From positions 1 to 8,982 of the forward strand of contig JAJDEL010000004.1 of NCBI GenBank assembly GCA_029259835.1: a stretch of 8,982 nt of DNA. The letters run 5' to 3'. A program made the translations under genes and the position numbers. Numbering within the stretch: position 1 is the stretch's first letter; every line of letters begins with the position of its first letter. Below the pieces are notes generated by a model that searched no databases, had not been told where the DNA came from, and saw only the letters and a list, made by a program, of their open reading frames with translations. Source of the DNA: Planctomicrobium sp. GTDB taxonomy: Bacteria > Planctomycetota > Planctomycetia > Planctomycetales > Planctomycetaceae. Below, piece after piece: positions 1-4,764 of the stretch.

Positions 1-158
1 AGGCAGATGATGAAGTTCTCGCGGTCACAGAACAATACACACACGCGCTTGAACAAGCTGTTCGTCGTCACCCAGAACAATACTTCTGGGTGCATCGCCG
101 GTGGAAATCGGTTCCACGTCAAAAGAAAAAGAAAGTTGCGAAAGCAAAAGCCGCGTGA
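1..158 (+). CDS. C-terminal fragment of an LpxL/HtrB-type lipid A (lysophospholipid) acyltransferase
   Basis: Only the last 51 codons are in the window; the gene continues off the left edge and reads in the frame beginning at base 3, ending with TGA at 156-158. The translated tail contains [12 protein letters not shown], which closely resembles the C-terminal signature of the LpxL/HtrB/LpxM family, inner-membrane enzymes that add a secondary acyl chain to lipid A or related lipids. The catalytic HxxxxD motif would lie upstream and cannot be seen. After the signature the protein ends in a short basic tail ([11 protein letters not shown]), usual for planctomycete versions. The stop codon is embedded in the downstream terminator stem. 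The family call is good; the exact acyl donor and acceptor cannot be told from this piece. Confidence 0.85.
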   Translation, partial: ADDEVLAVTEQYTHALEQAVRRHPEQYFWVHRRWKSVPRQKKKKVAKAKAA

Positions 159-172
159 GTCACGCGGCTTTT
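146..172. terminator. Bidirectional intrinsic terminator overlapping the acyltransferase stop codon
   Basis: Bases 146-158 (AAAAGCCGCGTGA) and 160-172 (TCACGCGGCTTTT) are a perfect 13-bp inverted repeat around one central base, giving a GC-rich stem flanked by an A run on one side and a T run on the other. This is the classic form of a bidirectional rho-independent terminator. It would stop the acyltransferase transcript from the left and the lipoprotein transcript from the right, which converge here. The last codons and TGA of the acyltransferase lie within the left arm. Confidence 0.85.
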
Positions 173-188
173 GTGATCGTTGTTTTCA

Positions 189-217
189 TGCTGTCTTGTT
201 CTTTATGCAAGACAGCA
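189..217 (-). terminator. Second stem-loop just after the lipoprotein gene
   Basis: TGCTGTCTTG (189-198) and CAAGACAGCA (208-217) form a perfect 10-bp stem with a 9-base loop, 11 bases past the lipoprotein stop codon on the minus strand. It has no clear T tract in either direction (the minus-strand continuation is TGAAAACA), so it is a weaker terminator candidate than the hairpin at 146-172. It may instead protect the mRNA 3' end or act in tandem with that terminator. Confidence 0.5.
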
Positions 218-228
218 ATCGTAACATA

Positions 229-1056
229 TTAGAATCCGCCGCCACCGCCGAATCCGCCGCCGCCAAACCCGCCGCCGTTGTTCCCGTTATTATTATTCTG
301 GTTGTTACCAAAACCAACGTGTTGGTAATACATCGATTCGGCTCGACGACCTGTGTATCCAGGACCGTAAGGCGTGGCAACAATTGTTCTTTGTTGAGCA
401 TCACCATTACCGAAATCGGTGAGGATCTGTGCGACGATATTCCGTCGCACAGCGTCAAGTTCAGGATTCGAGTTGTTCTCGGATCGTTCGATGAGGACCG
501 GGAACGGCGTACTTCGCAATCGAGCGGCCACCTCTACGATTTTGTCTTTCGCATCTGGTGTCAAATGAGCCGTCTGAGCCACAAAATCGTGACGGTGAAA
601 GATAAAATCGGCAGCTTCGGCGTTCGTCTGCATGACCTGATCGTGTGCACGAACAGTGCTTCCAAGGGGTAGCGTCTCAGGGACAGCGTTAGGTTTTCTC
701 CATGCCCAACCTGTTAAATTTGAACAACAAGTGTCGCAACGTCCCCGCAGGCACGTTCCAATTCCACACCGTCCACAAATCCCAGTACCACACCCAGTAC
801 CACACCCATTATTCACACCACATTCGCCCGTTCCACATTGATTCTGCATGCAACCACCAAGCGGACAAACCATTCCGTTGCTGATTTTGTCTCTGCAAGA
901 ACCCATTTGGCAGCCACCAAGACGACCGGCACCCAGCCCGCAACCTCCTGGGCCACAATTCGAGGTTCCAAAACCACCGTTGTAAGCACAACTGGAGAAG
1001 CACATCAGTAACATTGAGAGACCAGCGAACTGCGCTCTGCGAATTTTATTTGTCAT
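229..1056 (-). CDS. Cys/Gly-rich lipoprotein with an OmpA-like C-terminal domain
   Basis: The product is a predicted 275-aa exported lipoprotein. The N-terminus MTNKIRRAQFAGLSMLLMCFSSC has a basic n-region, a hydrophobic core and a lipobox ending at Cys23. Residues about 33-116 carry 16 cysteines spaced by glycines (GGC, GTGC, CGRCG patterns), followed by a conserved globular region at about 135-240 (for example HLTPDAKDKI, ERSENNSNPELD, VRRNIVAQIL). Its layout recalls a diverged OmpA-like peptidoglycan-binding fold, which is my inference. The protein ends in an Asn/Gly tail (GGGFGGGGFGGGGGF). Upstream in-frame starts exist: GTG at 1092, ATG at 1086 and ATG at 1071. I chose the ATG at 1056 because it gives the cleanest signal peptide and has GGAG 9 bases upstream; the ATG at 1071 has an equal GGAG. 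It lies downstream of the secretin on the same strand, suggesting an outer-membrane partner. The function is unknown. Confidence 0.8.
   Translation of the reverse strand: MTNKIRRAQFAGLSMLLMCFSSCAYNGGFGTSNCGPGGCGLGAGRLGGCQMGSCRDKISNGMVCPLGGCMQNQCGTGECGVNNGCGTGCGTGICGRCGIGTCLRGRCDTCCSNLTGWAWRKPNAVPETLPLGSTVRAHDQVMQTNAEAADFIFHRHDFVAQTAHLTPDAKDKIVEVAARLRSTPFPVLIERSENNSNPELDAVRRNIVAQILTDFGNGDAQQRTIVATPYGPGYTGRRAESMYYQHVGFGNNQNNNNGNNGGGFGGGGFGGGGGF
232..315 (-). repeat. Low-complexity Asn/Gly-rich coding tail of the lipoprotein
   Basis: The last 28 codons of the lipoprotein encode almost only Gly, Asn and Phe, with GGGF/GGGGF units repeated at the very end. At the DNA level this gives near-repeats of gccgccgccgaat/aaac type at 237-275. 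Such tails vary in length by slippage. Confidence 0.7.
783..806. repeat. 12-bp tandem duplication inside the Cys-rich segment
   Basis: The 12-mer cagtaccacacc occurs twice head to tail and is followed by a third partial copy (catt...cacacc). On the minus strand it encodes the repeated Gly-Cys-Gly-Thr units of the lipoprotein. This suggests that the Cys-rich segment grew by in-frame duplication. Confidence 0.75.
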
Positions 1057-1311
1057 CTCTTTGTTCTCCATGACGAACCACTCCATGTTCACTTGTGATT
1101 CTTTTCGGCGTTCACGCCGCTATATAGTGAGAGAGTGAATACACGGGATTGAGATTGCGGCGAACGCGAATCGATTCTGCGGACGCAGCAACATCGAGCT
1201 GATAAAATTTGGAATATCACACAAAACAGATTCAGGATCTACGAACGCCAACCCATTTGCGGTCATATCACTTTCTCAGTGGAAGATCGCTCGCCTCTGT
1301 TCTGTCAGTCG
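1057..1311 (-). promoter_or_regulatory. Intergenic leader between secretin and lipoprotein genes
   Basis: This 255-bp stretch contains no convincing gene. On the minus strand a TATATA box at about 1121-1126 could be a -10 element for the lipoprotein gene, but I see no good -35. A small hairpin CGGCG-TTCA-CGCCG (1106-1119) would lie at the start of the leader. At its left end the region includes the alternative lipoprotein starts at 1071, 1086 and 1092. The right end lacks a T-rich terminator, so read-through from the secretin is possible. Confidence 0.3.
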
Positions 1312-3342
1312 CTATCGCCTGACGCGGGGATCTATTCGATACCCTGACGTTTGATAAACATTTTGATTCCGACCTTGTACAGCTCTGCGTTGACCAACTG
1401 CTGGTGTTGGTTGCAACGGATTTCTAGTTCCATTTGGGACCGGTGGTGGAGGAACTGCGTTCGGGCGTCCAGAAGGTGGCTGTTGGTACTGCTGCTGAGG
1501 AGGATACCCCTGCTGGTACTGTTGTTGCTGCTGGTACGGTTGTTGTGGATACGATTGCTGATATTGCGGTTGTCCCTGAGGGACTCCCATCGCAGGCATG
1601 TTTCCGTTTGCAGGAGCAATTTGCCCCGATCCTGGTGGAGGATTGTAGAAATTGAAACCAACATCCTGACCATGCCCCTGCCCGTTTCCAAACGGCAGTA
1701 ACTGGTAGTTCGCCAAGTCTGGGTTTCCTTCAATCCGATTGTATTTGTAGAAGTCGTAATCGTCAGGGTGTGTAACGTACCAACCTGGCATCGGCGGTGT
1801 TTGGTCAGCATCCATCGGACGGACGATCTCAGGCGTGACGATAATCAGGATTTCGGTTTCGTCTTCTGTCGCCTGTTTCGCGTTGAAAATGTAATTTCCG
1901 ATGTATGGGATTTCGCCCAGGAATGGAATTCTGGAGACTTCGGCAGTCTCTCTTCTTGAGAACAAACCTCCCAGGACGATCGTCTGACCTTCTCGTAGTT
2001 CAACTTGAGATTGCACACGGCGAACGTTGAGTCCGGGGATTCCACCGACCGCATTCGACGAAGAGACGGAACTCAATTCTGGAACAATCGTCAATCGAAT
2101 TAAGTCGTCGTCAACAATAGTGGGAGTTGTAATGATCGATGTTCCAAAACCACGGAAACTTGTTTGTTGTCCCTGAGCTCCACCAATTCCAACAATCGTC
2201 GGAACAGCGAATTCTCCCCCAGAAAGGAAGGCGGCTGGTTGTCCACTCAGCGTGACTAACCGGGCATCTTCAACGATTCTGGCACTCCCGTTCGATGCCA
2301 AAGCATCGATCATCACATTGATGTCGCCACCTTCAAAGATTCCAGTCAGAACGCTCGCGCCACCAGTGAGAGTTTGACCGATCGTGGTAGCACCGTCGTT
2401 GAAGATGACGTTCCAATCAACTCCCAGTCGCCGAAACTGAGAACGGCTGAGTTCTGCAATCCGAACCCGAACACTCACCTGGAATTCTCCAGGAACCTGA
2501 AGTTCGTCGACGATCAAGGTTGAGAAGAAGTTGTTCGTTCCGTTGCCATTACCATTGTTGAAATTGTTAGCACCGATTCCGTTGCCTTGTCCGGCTCCAA
2601 ATCCTTGATCGTTGCCCTGCCCAAAAAGCCCTCCTGACTGAGCAATCACTTCACCTCGAATGACGCTCATCATTTTGGCAGCTTCGGCAGCATCTTTCGC
2701 CTGTCCTCTCACGATAATTTTCCGTGACATTGGGATCAGATAGACTTTGCTGTTCGGGTACAGCAACTGCAATTTTCTTTCGATGCGACCGAATTCGATC
2801 CGGCGACGATCATCAAGATCAGGGTCGCGAATTGTCGTCACAACATACATCAACGGTTCGGTGATCGCACGTCCTTCTTCTTCAAACCACAACCACAAAT
2901 CTGTCGTTCCCAAACCTGTCCCCAGGATCGAGAGTTCCTTCTCACTGAACTGCACAACGTCGATCACACCAGGGTCAGAAAACGCGATTCGGGTCACTCG
3001 TTTATCGGTGATCACCAACTGGCTGCGATTGAGAATGACATCCAGTTTGCGTTGAGATTTTGGCATTGCTCGAATGCGAGAATCTAACGCACGTCGTGCA
3101 TCGAAGGTTGCCTGAACCTGTTGTATTCCGGCGTCCTGTCTTCCAGCACCGTTGGGATTTTGAATTGCTTGGTCTGGTCGTTGGACAGCATAGGGGACAG
3201 GGACCTGATATTGGGCACCAGAGACGTTCGCAAACAAGCTCAGTCCTACCATTGAAATAGAGAAGCTGTTCAGGAATCTCGACGTTGACGTCAAGAAACG
3301 TTTTAAACCACAACTCTTTGAATGTTCTTCTACGGTCGACAT
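1312..3342 (-). CDS. Tad/Flp-type pilus secretin (CpaC/RcpA-like, type II/III secretin family)
   Basis: The 676-aa product is a predicted outer-membrane secretin, the multimeric gated pore of Tad pili and type II secretion. A signal peptide ends near SGA|Q (residue 43). Residues about 97-172 match the pilus-formation N-terminal domain that precedes CpaC/RcpA secretins (LDVILNRSQLVITDKRVTRI). Residues about 182-235 look like a BON/N1-type ring domain (VYLIPMSRKIIVRGQAKDA). A Gly/Asn-rich linker at 238-272 leads to the secretin core at about 278-510, with VRVRIAELSR, the typical VELREGQTIVLGGL and the signature RIPFLGEIPYIGNYIF. Residues 511-676 are an extra tail, rich in Gln, Pro and Tyr at 588-623. 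ATG at 3342 is supported by AGGAG nine bases upstream. The pilin-like gene at 4265 is consistent with a pilus role. No ATPase or platform gene is in the window. Confidence 0.93.
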   Translation of the reverse strand: MSTVEEHSKSCGLKRFLTSTSRFLNSFSISMVGLSLFANVSGAQYQVPVPYAVQRPDQAIQNPNGAGRQDAGIQQVQATFDARRALDSRIRAMPKSQRKLDVILNRSQLVITDKRVTRIAFSDPGVIDVVQFSEKELSILGTGLGTTDLWLWFEEEGRAITEPLMYVVTTIRDPDLDDRRRIEFGRIERKLQLLYPNSKVYLIPMSRKIIVRGQAKDAAEAAKMMSVIRGEVIAQSGGLFGQGNDQGFGAGQGNGIGANNFNNGNGNGTNNFFSTLIVDELQVPGEFQVSVRVRIAELSRSQFRRLGVDWNVIFNDGATTIGQTLTGGASVLTGIFEGGDINVMIDALASNGSARIVEDARLVTLSGQPAAFLSGGEFAVPTIVGIGGAQGQQTSFRGFGTSIITTPTIVDDDLIRLTIVPELSSVSSSNAVGGIPGLNVRRVQSQVELREGQTIVLGGLFSRRETAEVSRIPFLGEIPYIGNYIFNAKQATEDETEILIIVTPEIVRPMDADQTPPMPGWYVTHPDDYDFYKYNRIEGNPDLANYQLLPFGNGQGHGQDVGFNFYNPPPGSGQIAPANGNMPAMGVPQGQPQYQQSYPQQPYQQQQQYQQGYPPQQQYQQPPSGRPNAVPPPPVPNGTRNPLQPTPAVGQRRAVQGRNQNVYQTSGYRIDPRVRR
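1474..1572 (-). repeat. Gln/Pro/Tyr-rich low-complexity coding repeat in the secretin tail
   Basis: Secretin residues about 591-623 consist of imperfect units of the QQxYPQQ / YQQ type. The DNA shows matching runs of ctg/ttg/ctgctg triplets on the plus strand. The segment lies after the membrane pore domain and is likely disordered and of variable length between relatives. Confidence 0.75.
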
Positions 3343-3351
3343 CCGGTGTCG

Positions 3352-3356
3352 CTCCT
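3352..3356 (-). promoter_or_regulatory. Ribosome binding site of the secretin
   Basis: The minus strand reads AGGAG nine bases before the ATG at 3342. This is a strong Shine-Dalgarno sequence and fixes the start. Confidence 0.8.
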
Positions 3357-3365
3357 GTCCAAAGT

Positions 3366-3412
3366 CAGTCAGCGCCGCCTGACTGCACCCTCATTCAATA
3401 AAATTAAATGAG
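3366..3412 (-). promoter_or_regulatory. Two adjacent hairpins in the secretin leader
   Basis: CAGTCAG (3366-3372) and CTGACTG (3379-3385) make a perfect 7-bp stem with a 6-base GC-rich loop. Four bases further upstream, CTCATT (3390-3395) and AATGAG (3407-3412) make a second, AT-rich stem with an 11-base loop. On the minus-strand transcript the first hairpin lies 9 bases before the Shine-Dalgarno sequence, a position where it could tune translation or bind a regulator. The AT-rich loop (TAATTTTATTG) could alternatively be part of a promoter -10 region. The structures are visible; the role is inference. Confidence 0.4.
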
Positions 3413-3780
3413 TAAAGTGGTTTCTACTAACAAGCCTGCAAAAAGCTGGCTGGTTCACACAACGCCCCTCGTATCGTGACAATAATATTGCCACAACACG
3501 GATTTAATCGTCATACGCCAATCGCAACTCCAATCCGTTGCAGTCGCAACAACCAGCATGTCAGAGACAGCGTGGGCAATTCGGCAGCATCGAAATATGC
3601 CTTTTATGTCACCGAGACTTCCTAAACTCACAGAGCCAGGCAATTCAAAGCTACATACATCCTTCTGTGAAAACAGAAGAGGCAGATGGAGAGTGGCAAA
3701 GAAAGAAAGAAGCGGTCGTTCAAGAAGGCAGATTGGTTTCCCGTACTCTTCAAGTCTGCGGTCGTCACTCCCAAAACGTT

Positions 3781-3990
3781 CTAGCCCATGCTGGGATTGC
3801 TATTGCTGACCCAGTAATATGTTGCCGCAGCAGAAATCGCCATCACAACGACTGTGTAGAAGAACATGACCGAGAGCATCTTCCCGATCGCACGACCAGC
3901 TTCAGCATCGTCACAGTCAAACTGTTTGACCTCTTCTGAAGTAAAAAGAGGTTCTGAAGATGCGACGGCAGTGGAAGTTTGGTCAGACAT
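3781..3990 (-). CDS. Small single-span membrane protein of unknown function
   Basis: The 69-aa product has an acidic, soluble N-terminal half (FTSEEVKQFDCDDAEAGRAIG) and one predicted membrane helix at about residues 37-60 (MLSVMFFYTVVVMAISAAATYY), followed by a short polar end. There is no signal peptidase site. The N-terminus is therefore probably cytoplasmic, with the helix in the inner membrane. I do not recognise a named family, although the DxDDxEAGRAIGKML pattern has the look of a conserved planctomycete protein. The start codon ATG at 3990 has only a weak GAG upstream. The gene faces the same way as the secretin, 438 bp ahead of it, and diverges from the pilin-like gene. A link to the pilus machinery is guilt by association only. 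Confidence 0.65.
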   Translation of the reverse strand: MSDQTSTAVASSEPLFTSEEVKQFDCDDAEAGRAIGKMLSVMFFYTVVVMAISAAATYYWVSNSNPSMG

Positions 3991-4030
3991 AACACAATCT
4001 CGGCAGTGGAATCAGTAATATGAGGACGTT

Positions 4031-4053
4031 GGTGGATTGTTATGAAATCCACC
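4031..4053. promoter_or_regulatory. 8-bp inverted repeat in the divergent intergenic region
   Basis: GGTGGATT (4031-4038) and AATCCACC (4046-4053) are a perfect inverted repeat with a 7-base spacer. It lies 41 bp ahead of the small membrane protein start, within the 274-bp region that must hold promoters for both divergent genes. It could be a dimeric regulator operator or a leader hairpin. No T tract follows, so it is probably not a terminator. Confidence 0.35.
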
Positions 4054-4149
4054 TGCTCTGTCGACCCATTTTTTGATTCAGAATTAAGATCAGTCAGGAT
4101 GTTTTGATCTGCAAATTCGGAGTTTTTATTAAAACAGTCAAAAAACAAC

Positions 4150-4178
4150 TTGACGACTCATACTACCCAATTTAACAT
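4150..4178 (+). promoter_or_regulatory. Sigma70-like promoter for the pilin-like gene
   Basis: TTGACG at 4150-4155 (5 of 6 to the -35 consensus) and TAACAT at 4173-4178 (4 of 6 to the -10 consensus) are separated by exactly 17 bases, in an AT-rich stretch. The predicted transcript would begin near 4185 and have a leader of about 80 bases before the ATG at 4265. Planctomycete promoters are not well defined, so this remains a candidate. Confidence 0.4.
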
Positions 4179-4252
4179 TTCTGCAAGTGAGAGTTTTCGT
4201 GTCGCCACACATGCACTTTTGAGCGTTGCAGTCGCTCAGGACCTCAAGCTAC

Positions 4253-4257
4253 GAGGA
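4253..4257 (+). promoter_or_regulatory. Ribosome binding site of the pilin-like gene
   Basis: GAGGA ends seven bases before the ATG at 4265. This decides for that start over the upstream in-frame codon at 4226, which has no such site. Confidence 0.75.
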
Positions 4258-4264
4258 TTGTGTG

Positions 4265-4702
4265 ATGCGGATTTTCTCTCAATTATTTCAGGATGAGTTT
4301 GGTGCCGTCTTATCAGCAGAAGTTGTTGTCATTGGCACGATTGCTGTGATTGGTGCTACAGCAGGTTTGAGTGCGGCATCTAAATCCATTGATGCCGAGA
4401 TGTACGAATTTGCGTCAGCGATCCGTCACCTTGACCAGAGTTACTCGGCAAGCCGTATTGAAATCGACGGCGACTGGAGTGCCGGGTCATCTTACACGCA
4501 GCCGGACCTCAAGAAGTCCTTAAAAGATCTCGAACAGAGCTATCTCAAAGACAGAAAAGCGGACGAAAAACGTGCGGAAAAACTTCGTCGCGCAGCAATC
4601 GCTGAGCAAGAAAAAGCGAATGCTGCAATAAAAGCGGACGTAAAGAAGAACGCGAAAAAGCGTCCGAAGAAAGTTCAAAAGAAAAAGAAGAGTCAGAAAT
4701 GA
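4265..4702 (+). CDS. Flp/Tad pilin-like (prepilin-type) protein with a lysine-rich tail
   Basis: The 145-aa product starts MRIFSQLFQDEFGAVLSAEV, followed by a hydrophobic helix to about residue 38 (VVIGTIAVIGATAGLSAA). A short polar leader ending in Gly13, then a small hydrophobic stretch with a Glu and a membrane helix, is the class III (Flp) prepilin layout. Here the Glu is the sixth residue after Gly13; classical Flp pilins have it at the fifth. If cleavage followed Ala14 the spacing would be standard. Residues 39-80 are polar. Residues 81-145 are an extended, probably helical or disordered, tail with about 20 lysines, ending KKRPKKVQKKKKSQK. Flp pilins are usually only 50-80 aa, so the tail is an addition. 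The ATG at 4265 has GAGGA seven bases upstream. The secretin gene nearby supports a pilus or pseudopilus link; no processing peptidase is present in the window. Confidence 0.72.
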   Translation: MRIFSQLFQDEFGAVLSAEVVVIGTIAVIGATAGLSAASKSIDAEMYEFASAIRHLDQSYSASRIEIDGDWSAGSSYTQPDLKKSLKDLEQSYLKDRKADEKRAEKLRRAAIAEQEKANAAIKADVKKNAKKRPKKVQKKKKSQK

Positions 4703-4706
4703 TGCA

Positions 4707-4738
4707 TTGCCACTCACTTGAAGTGAAGTGGGTGGCAA
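4707..4738. terminator. Shared hairpin terminator between the convergent pilin-like and speA genes
   Basis: TTGCCACTCACTT (4707-4719) pairs with AAGTGGGTGGCAA (4726-4738) over 13 bp with one G-T wobble and a 6-base loop. It begins four bases after the pilin-like stop codon and lies 26 bases beyond the speA stop on the other strand. On the plus strand a T-rich aactttctc follows; on the minus strand the flank is less T-rich. It probably serves as a bidirectional terminator for the two converging genes. Confidence 0.7.
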
Positions 4739-4764
4739 AACTTTCTCGATGAGAGTGATGACGC

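Larger units (their letters stand above)
3343..3780. other. 438-bp non-coding gap between small membrane protein and secretin genes
   Basis: I find no convincing gene on either strand. Short reading frames here have no recognisable motif and no good ribosome binding site. Besides the two leader hairpins at 3366-3412, the stretch holds a perfect 7-bp stem with a GAAA tetraloop at 3662-3679 (CTTCTGT-GAAA-ACAGAAG), an (aaag)n tract at about 3702-3713, and an octamer direct repeat gcggtcgt (about 3713 and 3760). It probably contains the secretin promoter, and it could hold a small RNA, but neither can be shown here. Confidence 0.4.

Noticed and set aside
7..672. 221-codon open frame on the plus strand
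   Set aside because: It runs antisense to the lipoprotein gene and across the acyltransferase end. Its product has no family look and results from the GC-rich repeats on the other strand.
1302..1321. GTCAG...CTGAC stem over the secretin stop codon as a terminator
   Set aside because: It has only a 5-bp stem with a 10-base loop and no T tract follows on the minus strand.
1474..1572. Repeat tract that could suggest a CRISPR or satellite array
   Set aside because: The triplet-rich repeats are in frame with the secretin and encode its Gln/Pro tail; there are no regular spacers.
3455..3643. 62-codon open frame on the minus strand ahead of the secretin
   Set aside because: The composition is unlike the neighbours, no motif or signal is seen, and no Shine-Dalgarno precedes it.
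3538..3939. 133-codon open frame on the plus strand
   Set aside because: It overlaps the small membrane protein gene antisense, has no ribosome binding site and no recognisable motif.
4113..4141. Minus-strand TTGACT with a downstream GAATTT as promoter of the small membrane protein gene
   Set aside because: The -10 match is poor (2 of 6) and the region is simply AT-rich.
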